Below are positions 34,798-43,011 of a DNA stretch of 64,000 nt, piece by piece. The notes under the pieces were generated by a model. It did no database searches. It worked only from the letters and a program-made list of their open reading frames with translations, and was not told where the DNA came from. Source of the DNA: UBA1351 sp963677885 (GTDB taxonomy: Bacteria > Bacillota > Clostridia > Lachnospirales > Vallitaleaceae); assembly GCA_963677885.1 (NCBI GenBank), contig OY782500.1, forward strand, positions 4,340,001 through 4,404,000, written 5' to 3'. Positions within the stretch are counted from its first letter, which is position 1. Each line of letters opens with the position of its first letter. Position numbers and translations under genes: made by a program.

Positions 34798-35542
34798 GAT
34801 TAAACAACTGAGAAATTTCATGAAATCAAACTTTGATGCATGGGAAGGAATTGAGTCTGATCAAGAGAAGAAACTGCCTCAACCGGACCTAACCAAGCCT
34901 ATGGAGGGTGGGGTAATGGTAGACTTGCCTGATCCTGATCAAATAGACCTAAACGATAAAAATGCATACCGCTTAATGGTTGATCGAAAAAGTGTGAGAA
35001 AGTATCAGGAAGAATATATGACTTTAGCTCAATTGTCATACTTATTATATATAACTCAAGGAGTGAAAAGGATCGGTAAAAACAACCGATACACCTTTAG
35101 AACAGTTCCTTCGGGAGGTGCAAGACATGCCTTTGTAACCTACCTCTATATACATATGGTCGAAGGGCTTGGTGAAGGCGTTTATCGGTACCATCCTCTG
35201 ACACATCAGTTGGAATTTCTTTTTATGGACGAACATTTAGATGAAAAAATTGCTGATGCTACTTTTGGTCAAGGATTTATTGCCAAGGGTGCAGCCACTT
35301 TTATATGGGCCTGTGTGCCCTATAGAGGGGAATGGAGATATCATATATCCGCCCACAAGACCATGCTTCTTGATGCTGGTCATATTTGTCAAAACCTTTA
35401 TTTGGCTTGTGAAAGTATTGATTATGGAACCTGCGCTATCGGAGCATATGACCAAAAGGCTATGGATCATCTTTTGAAAATTGACGGCGACAATGAATTC
35501 GTGGTCTATATGGCACCGGTTGGTAAAAAGATTGAAAGGTAA
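34790..35542 (+). CDS. SagB-type nitroreductase-family oxidoreductase
   Basis: A 250-residue FMN-dependent protein of the SagB/ThcOx dehydrogenase branch of the nitroreductase family. The FMN-phosphate contact RKSVRKYQEE is near residue 66, followed by LSYLLYITQGVKR, TVPSGGARHAF near residue 105 and the C-terminal YGTCAIGAYDQKAMDHLL. SagB proteins oxidise azoline rings when they work with a cyclodehydratase, but no YcaO or precursor gene is near, and stand-alone members are common, so the substrate is unknown. It overlaps the HD-GYP gene by 8 nt. Confidence 0.85.
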   Translation: MTEIKQLRNFMKSNFDAWEGIESDQEKKLPQPDLTKPMEGGVMVDLPDPDQIDLNDKNAYRLMVDRKSVRKYQEEYMTLAQLSYLLYITQGVKRIGKNNRYTFRTVPSGGARHAFVTYLYIHMVEGLGEGVYRYHPLTHQLEFLFMDEHLDEKIADATFGQGFIAKGAATFIWACVPYRGEWRYHISAHKTMLLDAGHICQNLYLACESIDYGTCAIGAYDQKAMDHLLKIDGDNEFVVYMAPVGKKIER

Positions 35543-35568
35543 AAAATAGAAGGGTAAATATTTAAGGC

Positions 35569-36369
35569 ATGAAGAATCGGGGACATAATAAAAAACTGCT
35601 TAGTCGATTATCTGGACTTACATACATTTTAATGATCGTTGCAACGCTTGTGTTTCAAGTTTTTGATGTAACAGGTCATTCAATACAGGATATACTTTAT
35701 CTCAACCAGCATATTCTGCTGCCAGCCTGGTGGAATTACTGGATTTGGATTTTGATTCTAATACTTCTAGGGCAATTTAATCTATACCAGATGTCCTTTA
35801 ATATGAGACGTCCGGATAACAATGACAGGGTCGTTCGAAGGGTGAATCTATTTTCTGTATGGATTGGTATCAGTTTTATTGTGTGGGTAATTGTAGGTAG
35901 TTTTGTAAACCAAGTCCTGGCATTGATTGCCTTTGGCTTTCTTTTTATAGGTTTGTACCTAACACGAACGACGATTTCAAATCGCTCAAGCTTGAGTGAC
36001 AGTGAAGTGCGTTCTATTGTCATTCCCTTTAGTTTGTTTTACAGTTTCGGCTTGGTAGTTTTTGTCCAGCAGATTTTTAGTCAGCTGATTCAGATGGAAG
36101 TATGTTCTGATGATCGATTATGGGCTGTCTATGGGTTGGGACTCATTGGTTTCCTCTTGCTGGTTTCTATACTTGGTTTTAAAGATATATGGATTGGCCT
36201 GGGAGGACTTTGGTCCTTGGTTGGACTTTTCATCGAGTATTTCCTTAAAGACAATCTGGCCTATTACGCCTATGATTATGTTTTAATTGCTGACCTTGTA
36301 CTTATTGTGTTGGCAATCTTATTCGTTCAGTTACAGGCTCAAAAGAAAAAGCGTCGACGTAGAAGATAG
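35569..36369 (+). CDS. multi-pass membrane protein of unknown function
   Basis: A 266-residue protein with seven or eight predicted helices and a strikingly basic end (KKKRRRRR), which should be cytoplasmic. Trp-rich segments (PAWWNYWIWILILILL) occur in the second helix. I do not recognise the family. The ribosome binding site is weak (AAGG 3 nt, AAGGG about 15 nt upstream). It sits 26 nt after the nitroreductase and 12 nt before the methyltransferase, so it is in the same operon. Confidence 0.7.
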   Translation: MKNRGHNKKLLSRLSGLTYILMIVATLVFQVFDVTGHSIQDILYLNQHILLPAWWNYWIWILILILLGQFNLYQMSFNMRRPDNNDRVVRRVNLFSVWIGISFIVWVIVGSFVNQVLALIAFGFLFIGLYLTRTTISNRSSLSDSEVRSIVIPFSLFYSFGLVVFVQQIFSQLIQMEVCSDDRLWAVYGLGLIGFLLLVSILGFKDIWIGLGGLWSLVGLFIEYFLKDNLAYYAYDYVLIADLVLIVLAILFVQLQAQKKKRRRRR

Positions 36370-36381
36370 GAGACCTTCCCT

Positions 36382-37116
36382 ATGGAATTTTATGAAAATA
36401 TATCTTCATATTATGATCAGATATTCCCTCTTAAAAAGGAAACCTTAAGTTTTCTTCAGGATTCCTTGGCTTTGAAAGATAAGGGGGGGAAGGTTATCGA
36501 TTTAGCATGTGGCAGTGGATCCTATTCACTTGCCCTGGTTGATTGGGCCAAGGAAGTCTTTGGATATGATTTGGACACATATATGATTGATCAGGCCAAT
36601 AGTAAAAAGAAATCCGATCATATAACCTTTAAGGCGATGGATATGATGATGGTGGGACAGCAAAACCATCGTGACATAGATTTTGTATACTGCATAGGTA
36701 ACTCTTTGGTTCACCTTAATGGCCAGGAAGAAATTGAAAATCTTCTTGTACAAATATATCAATTGTTGGATAAAGGGGGAGTCTTGGTCTTGCAGATAAT
36801 GAATTACGACCGTGTTCTAGATAAGGATATCAGGTCCTTGCCTACTATTTGTAATGAGAATGAAGGAGTAACTTTTTACCGTTACTATGAACCTGAAAAT
36901 GATGGTATCATCTTTAAAAGCAAGCTGGATATTCATAAAAGTGACTTCAATGAGTCCTTTATTCAAAAAGTGCGTCTATATCCCATACGGTCAACTGAAC
37001 TGGTAAAACTAATAGAAAAAGTTGGTTTCGTGGATCTAGAACTTTTTGGAAACTTTAATGGGGAAGTCTATGAAAGCGAAACCTCATATGGGCTGATTGT
37101 CAGGGCTAAGAAGTAA
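36382..37116 (+). CDS. SAM-dependent methyltransferase, class I
   Basis: A 244-residue Rossmann-fold methyltransferase. SAM motif I is VIDLACGSGSYSLAL near residue 38, with the acidic residue ending strand 2 in GYDLD, and motif post-I/IV DFVYCIGNSLVHL near residue 95. The family includes small-molecule and tRNA methyltransferases; the acceptor is not evident. AGGAGA lies 9 nt before the ATG. Its end overlaps the open frame, but not the probable start, of the threonine aldolase gene. Confidence 0.82.
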   Translation: MEFYENISSYYDQIFPLKKETLSFLQDSLALKDKGGKVIDLACGSGSYSLALVDWAKEVFGYDLDTYMIDQANSKKKSDHITFKAMDMMMVGQQNHRDIDFVYCIGNSLVHLNGQEEIENLLVQIYQLLDKGGVLVLQIMNYDRVLDKDIRSLPTICNENEGVTFYRYYEPENDGIIFKSKLDIHKSDFNESFIQKVRLYPIRSTELVKLIEKVGFVDLELFGNFNGEVYESETSYGLIVRAKK

Positions 37117-37174
37117 GAGTAGAAGTAAGGCTACTCAGATATCCTTACAAAATTATTTTACGAGGAGACAGGGC

Positions 37175-38218
37175 ATGAAAGGATTTTTAAGCGATAATAC
37201 ATCAAGTGTACATCCCAAGGTGATGGAAAGTTTGGTAGCAGCCAATGATGGTCATACCTATCCATATGGAGCGGATCCCTATACCTTGAAACTTGAAGAA
37301 AGAATTAGAGAAGTGATTGGACCTACAGCGCTGGTCACTGTTGTACTTAATGGGACAGGAGCCAATGTGCTTGGTATTGGTGGAGCACTTTCGTCTTATC
37401 ACAGTGTTTTGACTGTCGATGAGGCCCATATTAATGTAGATGAGTGTGGAGCGTTTGAACGTTTTACGGGAGCAAAAATTGTAACAGTGCCTCATGAAGA
37501 TGGCAAGTTAAATGTTGACCTGCTTCATGATCATTTGAAGGTTAAAGGTAATTTCCATCATAATCAGCCGAAGGTCATTACAATTAGTCAGGTGACGGAA
37601 TTTGGATCTGTTTATACCATTAACGAGTTAAAAACAATCGCTGATTTTGCTCATAAGAACGGTCTTTTAGTTCATATGGATGGAGCCAGACTGGCTAATG
37701 CCTGTGTCTCCTTAGGTGTGACCTACAAAGAAATGCTTCTGGGTACAGGGATTGATATTATTTCCTTTGGCGGAACTAAAAATGGTTTGATGTATGGTGA
37801 ACTGATTATTACTTTCGATGAGGCTATCCATCAGCGGCTCAAATTCCTTCGTAAGCAAGGCATGCAGCTTGCATCGAAAATGCGTTATGTCAGTAGCCAG
37901 TTTCTGGCTTATCTTGAAAATGACTTATCCTATAGAATGGCAAAACAGGCCAATGATATGTGCGCTTACCTTTATGAGGAGTTGAGGAAATTCGACGATG
38001 TTGAATTTATTGCATCAGTTGATGCCAATATAATATTTGCTAAACTCCCTGTAGATATGGTCAAGCAGCTTGCTGAACAACAGCATTTTTATGTCATGGA
38101 TGAAAGTAAGGGCATTATCAGACTGGTAACTTCATTTGATACTAAGGTGGAGGAAATTGATAGTTTTATCCATGATCTGAAGGTTGTTTACGCCAAGCAA
38201 GACCTGAAGATGGATTAA
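37175..38218 (+). CDS. ltaE: low-specificity L-threonine aldolase
   Basis: A 347-residue fold type I PLP enzyme that splits threonine or allo-threonine to glycine and acetaldehyde. Marks: FLSDNTSSVHPKV at the start, AHINVDECGAFE near residue 87, DGARLANACVSLG near residue 172 and the PLP-lysine motif SFGGTKNGLMYGE near residue 200. The ATG at 37175 follows GAGGAGA; upstream in-frame codons back to 37097 overlap the methyltransferase and give no family sequence. It ends the operon that begins with HD-GYP; a terminator follows. Confidence 0.88.
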   Translation: MKGFLSDNTSSVHPKVMESLVAANDGHTYPYGADPYTLKLEERIREVIGPTALVTVVLNGTGANVLGIGGALSSYHSVLTVDEAHINVDECGAFERFTGAKIVTVPHEDGKLNVDLLHDHLKVKGNFHHNQPKVITISQVTEFGSVYTINELKTIADFAHKNGLLVHMDGARLANACVSLGVTYKEMLLGTGIDIISFGGTKNGLMYGELIITFDEAIHQRLKFLRKQGMQLASKMRYVSSQFLAYLENDLSYRMAKQANDMCAYLYEELRKFDDVEFIASVDANIIFAKLPVDMVKQLAEQQHFYVMDESKGIIRLVTSFDTKVEEIDSFIHDLKVVYAKQDLKMD

Positions 38219-38288
38219 ATCCAACTAATTTTTGCTTGCATCTGTTGAAAAAATATTGAATTTATGAAAAGGTAACAAAATCCTGCAT

Positions 38289-38318
38289 AATCCTATGGGA
38301 AAATTGTAGGATTTTTCT
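38289..38318 (+). terminator. terminator after threonine aldolase
   Basis: AATCCTA (38289-38295) pairs with TAGGATT (38307-38313), followed by a T-rich run. Confidence 0.7.
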
Positions 38319-38422
38319 TTTTTACAAAGGAATTTTACCGGTTAAGTCGAAAGTATTAAATAGAATGATTCTAATGTAAGCTTTTAAAAGGAATGTTCAA
38401 ACTAAGCAGGGAGATGAATAGT

Positions 38423-39700
38423 ATGGTATCAAAGGAAATTGTTGGCTTATTATTAGCAGGTGGTCAAGGCAGCAGACTTGGCGTTTTAACAACTGGAACA
38501 GCGAAACCGGCAGTACCTTACGGTGGCAAGTACAGAATTATTGACTTTCCCCTAAGTAACTGTATCAATTCAGGCATTGATACCGTTGGTGTCTTTACTC
38601 AATATGAACCTCTTGAGTTAAATTCGCATATCGGTATCGGTAAACCGTGGGATCTTGACAGAGTGAACGGTGGCGTCACCATCTTATCCCCTTATCAGAA
38701 GACAGACAACAAAGAATGGTTTAAAGGAACTGCCAATGCGGTATATCAGAATATTCACTATATCGATAAGCAGAATCCTGAGTATGTCATTATTCTTTCA
38801 GGAGATCACATCTATAAGATGGATTACTCCAAGATGCTGGCAGCTCATAAAAAGAATAAAGCTGATGCTACGATTTCAGTTTTTGAAGTACCTATAGAAG
38901 AAGCCTTCCGTTTTGGTATTATGAATACTGAAACTGATGGTAAAGTCTATGAATTTGAAGAAAAACCACCAGAGCCAAAAAGCAATCTTGCTTCCATGGG
39001 TGTTTACATCTTTACATGGAGCGTTTTAAGAGAATATTTGATTGCAGATAATGAAAAAGAAGATTCTGATTATGACTTTGGCAAGAATATTATACCAACC
39101 ATGCTTAATGACGGAAAAAGCCTTTATGCTTATAACTTCGAAGGCTACTGGAAGGATGTAGGAACCATCCAGGCTTATTGGGAATCCAATATGGACTTGA
39201 TCGAAAGGGTGCCGGAGTTCGACTTGTTTGGCCGTTCATGGAAGATATATACAGTGAACCCGGTTATGCCGGCCAATCATATTGGACAGACTGGCAGTGC
39301 CAAACGGTCAATTATTGCTGAAGGATGTATGGTATATGGCGATGTGAGAAACTCAGTGATATTCCCTGGCGTCTATATTGAAGAAGGTGCTATGGTTGAA
39401 GACTCTATCATTATGGCAGGATCATATATTCATAAGAATGCCCATATTAAAAAGTCTATCCTAAGTGAAGGTGTTGTTGTAGAAGAGGAAGCCCATATTG
39501 GCTTTGGTGATGACATCGTTAATGAAGATATGCCTAAGCTTTATTACAGCGGCATTTCTGTGATTGGTGAAAAAGCCCTTGTACCCAAGTCTTGCGTTCT
39601 TGGAAAGAATGTAGTCGTTAATAAAGAAGTAGAGGCAACAGACTACGAAGGACTCCATATCGTATCCGGAGCAACAGTCTATAAGAAGGGGGTACAGTAA
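38423..39700 (+). CDS. glgC: glucose-1-phosphate adenylyltransferase, catalytic subunit
   Basis: A 425-residue enzyme making ADP-glucose for glycogen. The nucleotidyltransferase domain begins with LLAGGQGSRLGVLT and KPAVPYGGKYRIIDF, and has ILSGDHIYKMDY near residue 120, FEEKP near residue 180 and the G1P-binding YWKDVGTI near residue 240. A left-handed beta-helix follows (about 290-425). The ATG at 38423 lies 9 nt after GGGAG; earlier in-frame ATGs at 38393 and 38414 lack suitable sites. It overlaps glgD by 1 nt. Confidence 0.93.
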   Translation: MVSKEIVGLLLAGGQGSRLGVLTTGTAKPAVPYGGKYRIIDFPLSNCINSGIDTVGVFTQYEPLELNSHIGIGKPWDLDRVNGGVTILSPYQKTDNKEWFKGTANAVYQNIHYIDKQNPEYVIILSGDHIYKMDYSKMLAAHKKNKADATISVFEVPIEEAFRFGIMNTETDGKVYEFEEKPPEPKSNLASMGVYIFTWSVLREYLIADNEKEDSDYDFGKNIIPTMLNDGKSLYAYNFEGYWKDVGTIQAYWESNMDLIERVPEFDLFGRSWKIYTVNPVMPANHIGQTGSAKRSIIAEGCMVYGDVRNSVIFPGVYIEEGAMVEDSIIMAGSYIHKNAHIKKSILSEGVVVEEEAHIGFGDDIVNEDMPKLYYSGISVIGEKALVPKSCVLGKNVVVNKEVEATDYEGLHIVSGATVYKKGVQ

Positions 39701-40821
39701 TGAATAGAGCATTAGGTATTATTATAACCGGTGGTAATAACGACAAACTTAAGGAATTATCCAATAAGCGGAGTGTATCAGCCATACCTTATGGTGGAAG
39801 GTACAGGGCTATTGATTTTGTCCTTTCAAATATGATCAACTCAGGAATTAATAAGGTTGGTATTGTAACTCAATACTCCTATCGTTCCCTAATGGACCAT
39901 TTAGGATCCGGTAAGGAATGGGATTTGGACAGAAGGACAGATGGACTTTTCCTATTTCCACCTTATTTGTCTGGTGAAGGAAGCGGATGGTATAAAGGCA
40001 GCGCTGATGGTATGTATCATAACCTTTCCTTCCTTAAAAGAAGTAAAGAAGAGTATGTCATTATAGCTACAGGCAACTGTATCTACAAGACCAATTTTGA
40101 CCGTATTTTTGAAGAACATGAAGCGACTGGTTCAGATATTACAGTGTGCTGCAGGGATATGAGTGACTTGGATCCGGAAGAATTGAAACATTTCGGTATT
40201 GTCCAATTGGATGATAACAATCGAATTGTAGAGATGCAGGAAAAGCCATTGAATCCAAAAGGCGTTATGGCGTCTATGGGCATCTACTGTATAAGAAGAA
40301 CTTTGCTAATGGAACTTTTGGAAGACAGTGCCTCAAAAGGACTTTATGATTTTGTTCGAGATATACTCATTAGAAATCTTGAGAAACTAAATATTAAAGC
40401 TTGTGTATTTGATGGTTACTGGAGATCCTTGAGTTCAATTCCTATGTTCTATCGAACCAACATGGAGCTTCTTAACCCAGAAGTCAGAAAAGAACTTTTC
40501 CTTGACAATGGCAGGGTCTTCACAAAGGTCAAAGATGAAACGCCAGCTAAGTACAATGATGAAGCGGAAGTTAAGAATTCTATTGTAGCTGATGGATGTA
40601 TCATTGAAGGTACAGTCATTAACAGTGTTCTCTTTAGAGGTGTTAAAGTCGCCAAGGGAGCGGTGATTAAAGACAGTATAATTATGCAGGAAACCAAGAT
40701 TCATGAAAATGCCAAACTAACCAATGTTATTCTGGACAAAGAAGTTGTTATCAACAGTGGTAAAGAACTTAAAGGAGAAGAAAACTATCCTTTTGTTGTC
40801 GGAAAAAACGTAGAGATATAA
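39700..40821 (+). CDS. glgD: glucose-1-phosphate adenylyltransferase, GlgD subunit
   Basis: A 373-residue paralogue of GlgC that forms the heteromer in Firmicutes. The N-terminal GITITGG-like region reads GIIITGGNNDKLKELS and lacks the GGxGxRL pyrophosphorylase signature, so it is presumably a regulatory subunit. YGGRYRAIDFVLSNM and YWRSLSSIPMFY are retained. A beta-helix domain follows. The stop of glgC and this start overlap (TAATG), so the pair is translationally coupled. Other glycogen genes (glgA, glgB, glgP) are not nearby. Confidence 0.93.
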   Translation: MNRALGIIITGGNNDKLKELSNKRSVSAIPYGGRYRAIDFVLSNMINSGINKVGIVTQYSYRSLMDHLGSGKEWDLDRRTDGLFLFPPYLSGEGSGWYKGSADGMYHNLSFLKRSKEEYVIIATGNCIYKTNFDRIFEEHEATGSDITVCCRDMSDLDPEELKHFGIVQLDDNNRIVEMQEKPLNPKGVMASMGIYCIRRTLLMELLEDSASKGLYDFVRDILIRNLEKLNIKACVFDGYWRSLSSIPMFYRTNMELLNPEVRKELFLDNGRVFTKVKDETPAKYNDEAEVKNSIVADGCIIEGTVINSVLFRGVKVAKGAVIKDSIIMQETKIHENAKLTNVILDKEVVINSGKELKGEENYPFVVGKNVEI

Positions 40822-40837
40822 GGAAATCAAACGATTA

Positions 40838-40866
40838 TTGAATATTCTGTCAAAATATGTGATAAT
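40838..40866 (+). promoter_or_regulatory. promoter of cheX
   Basis: TTGAAT (40838-40843), a 17-nt spacer and GATAAT (40861-40866). Confidence 0.55.
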
Positions 40867-40911
40867 AGAGTCAATGGACGAGGAACTAGATCAGAACATT
40901 GAGGTGTACAT

Positions 40912-41379
40912 ATGAACGTAGAATATTTGAATCCCATAATTAAGGCATCAACCTTTGTCCTTGGTCAGACATGTATGGTTGAAACAAAAGTTGGAAAACC
41001 TTATCTGACCCAGACATCCTATAAAGACGAGATTTTTATCGTTATGATGGGAATTACCGGTCAGTTACATGGTCAGGTTATATTGGCTATGGAAGCAGGT
41101 GTTGCCTGTCAGCTTGCATCAAAGATGATGATGGGGATGCCCGTTGATTCATTAAATGATATGGCTAAAAGTGCCTTAGGCGAGTTGATGAACATGATGA
41201 TGGGAAATGCTATGACTTATTTTTCTGAAATGGATATACTTTTGGATATTACACCTCCTACTATGTTTGACAGTAAAAACTTGAGACTAAATGTCGGTGA
41301 CAGTAAGATGATTGGTATTCCAATTGAGTTTGATGGTATGACGATTGAACTCAATGTGGCCATTAAAGAGAAAAAATAA
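40912..41379 (+). CDS. cheX: CheX-type chemotaxis phosphatase
   Basis: A 155-residue CheC/CheX-family protein. The catalytic helix carries the ExxN motif in LGELMNMMMGNA near residue 90. CheX dephosphorylates CheY-P and so resets the motor signal. Here it stands alone rather than in a che operon, as is common in Firmicutes. A second role on other receiver proteins is possible. GAGGTG precedes the ATG; a terminator follows. Confidence 0.88.
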   Translation: MNVEYLNPIIKASTFVLGQTCMVETKVGKPYLTQTSYKDEIFIVMMGITGQLHGQVILAMEAGVACQLASKMMMGMPVDSLNDMAKSALGELMNMMMGNAMTYFSEMDILLDITPPTMFDSKNLRLNVGDSKMIGIPIEFDGMTIELNVAIKEKK

Positions 41380-41427
41380 GTAATCAGTAGTCGAAAATTT
41401 AGCATTATCCAATATGATATGCATTTA

Positions 41428-41459
41428 TGGAGGGAAAAGTTATTTTTCCCTCCATTTTA
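41428..41459 (+). terminator. terminator of cheX
   Basis: TGGAGGGAAAA (41428-41438) pairs with TTTTCCCTCCA (41444-41454), followed by TTTTAT. Confidence 0.82.
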
Positions 41460-41461
41460 TA

Positions 41462-41490
41462 TTGACGGATAAAAGATAACATGATAGAAT
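41462..41490 (+). promoter_or_regulatory. promoter of asd
   Basis: TTGACG (41462-41467), a 17-nt spacer and TAGAAT (41485-41490). Confidence 0.65.
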
Positions 41491-41551
41491 ATCCACAATA
41501 AAAAAACAAATGTCTCTGTAGAAAAGACATACCTGGAAGAAAGAGGTTAAT

Positions 41552-42637
41552 ATGAGTCGAAAATTACGAGTTGGTATTATCGGTGCAACCGGTATGGTTG
41601 GTCAGCGATTTATAACATTATTACACGATCATGCCTGGTTTGAAATTGTTTTACTTGCAGCGAGTGGACGTTCAGCTGGTAAGCCATATAAGGAAGCTGT
41701 TGGATCAAGATGGGCCCAATCTATGGATATTCCAGAGTTTGTTGGGGATATGGTTGTTGTCGATGCAGGCCAGGTGGAGCAAGTCGCCAGTCAGGTTGAC
41801 TTTGTATTCTGTGCTGTAGATATGGATAAGGAAGCTATTAAGAAACTGGAAGAGACTTATGCCAAGGCAGAAGTGCCAGTCATCAGTAATAACTCCGCTC
41901 ATCGATGGACAGAAGATGTTCCTATGGTGATTCCTGAAGTGAATCCTGACCATATTTCCATTATCGAAAAACAAAGACAAAGACTTGGAACCAAGAGAGG
42001 CTTTATCGCAGTTAAGCCAAACTGTTCTATCCAAAGTTATGTGCCAGTAATTCATGCTTTGAAGGAATTTGGTCCCAAGAATATTTCTATTTGTACCTAT
42101 CAGGCAATTTCTGGAGCAGGTAAAACCTTCGATACATGGCCTGAAATGGTAGATAACATTATTCCCTTCATCGGTGGCGAAGAAGAAAAGTCAGAAAAGG
42201 AACCCTTAAAGATTTGGGGAACCATTGAAAACGATAAAATCGTTAATGCAGAGGAACCCCTTTTGTCTGCTCAATGTATTCGTGTACCTGTCCTTGATGG
42301 TCACATGGCGGCGGTATACATTAATTTTGACAAGAAACCAACCAAAGAAGAGATGATTGCCAAATGGAATGCATACTCAGGACGCCCTCAAGAACTTGAA
42401 CTTCCCTTGGCACCAAGCCAGTTTATGAAGTATATGGAAGAGGACAACCGTCCGCAGACCAACTTGGACCGTGATTATGAAAGAGGTATGGGAGTTACTA
42501 TTGGTAGACTTCGTGAAGATGCCCAACACGATTACAAGTTTGTGTGTTTATCCCATAATACCTTAAGAGGAGCAGCAGGTGGTGCAGTCCTCATTGCGGA
42601 ACTTCTTAAGGCAGAAGGCTATTTGACAAGTAAATAA
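41552..42637 (+). CDS. asd: aspartate-semialdehyde dehydrogenase
   Basis: A 361-residue enzyme reducing aspartyl phosphate to the semialdehyde, the branch point to lysine/diaminopimelate, threonine and methionine. NADP-binding GIIGATGMVGQRF at the start; catalytic Cys in KPNCSIQSYVPVIHAL near residue 158; the substrate-binding Arg/His segment in CIRVPVLDGHMAAVYI near residue 245. Sequence and length fit the archaeal/fungal-like branch (about 350-360) more than the enterobacterial one. AAAGAGG precedes the ATG. No lysine riboswitch is visible upstream. dapF and dapL of the same pathway lie 17 kb upstream. Confidence 0.93.
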   Translation: MSRKLRVGIIGATGMVGQRFITLLHDHAWFEIVLLAASGRSAGKPYKEAVGSRWAQSMDIPEFVGDMVVVDAGQVEQVASQVDFVFCAVDMDKEAIKKLEETYAKAEVPVISNNSAHRWTEDVPMVIPEVNPDHISIIEKQRQRLGTKRGFIAVKPNCSIQSYVPVIHALKEFGPKNISICTYQAISGAGKTFDTWPEMVDNIIPFIGGEEEKSEKEPLKIWGTIENDKIVNAEEPLLSAQCIRVPVLDGHMAAVYINFDKKPTKEEMIAKWNAYSGRPQELELPLAPSQFMKYMEEDNRPQTNLDRDYERGMGVTIGRLREDAQHDYKFVCLSHNTLRGAAGGAVLIAELLKAEGYLTSK

Positions 42638-42663
42638 GACTTTTTGTCTTTAAGGATATCTTG

Positions 42664-42699
42664 AAAGCACTGGAACTTTTTGTTCTGGTGCTTTTTACT
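42664..42699 (+). terminator. terminator of asd
   Basis: AAAGCAC (42664-42670) pairs with GTGCTTT (42688-42694), with two wobbles and GAAC/GTTC inside, followed by T. Confidence 0.8.
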
Positions 42700-42746
42700 T
42701 TGCATAAGGAAGGGGCTGTGTTCCGAGGTAGAAATTGTCTGGTAGA

Positions 42747-42818
42747 CTAATCATAACCAATAACCTAATCATAACCAATTATCTAATCATAATCAAAAAC
42801 CTAATCATAACCTTGTGA
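42747..42818. repeat. 18-bp tandem repeat, four copies
   Basis: Units start at 42747, 42765, 42783 and 42801, each beginning CTAATCATAA; the first three continue (C/T)CAA and then diverge. It lies in the 375 bp between asd and the SLH protein gene, which otherwise holds the asd terminator and a TATAAT at 42892-42897 without a convincing -35. Confidence 0.75.
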
Positions 42819-43011
42819 AGGATATAATATCGTTCAAAAAATGTTAATAAATTACTTGGGTATACATCTACATTATTTAAATGAAGTATAGTATAATAGA
42901 GATAGAGTATCATTTTATAATTTTATGTCCGATTGTTATGAGAAATAAGAAAAATATCATAACGTTATAAAGACTCTAAAAAGTTCATGCATCTTGGGAA
43001 AGTTTGGTAAT

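Noticed and set aside
34790..37116. Azole-modified peptide (SagB-type) biosynthetic cluster
   Set aside because: The nitroreductase and methyltransferase lack any YcaO cyclodehydratase, partner protein or precursor peptide in the surroundings.
41380..41551. Lysine riboswitch ahead of asd
   Set aside because: No conserved lysine-aptamer sequence; only the cheX terminator and a plain promoter are present.
42747..42818. CRISPR-like repeat array
   Set aside because: Units of 18 bp are contiguous without spacers and no cas gene is near.
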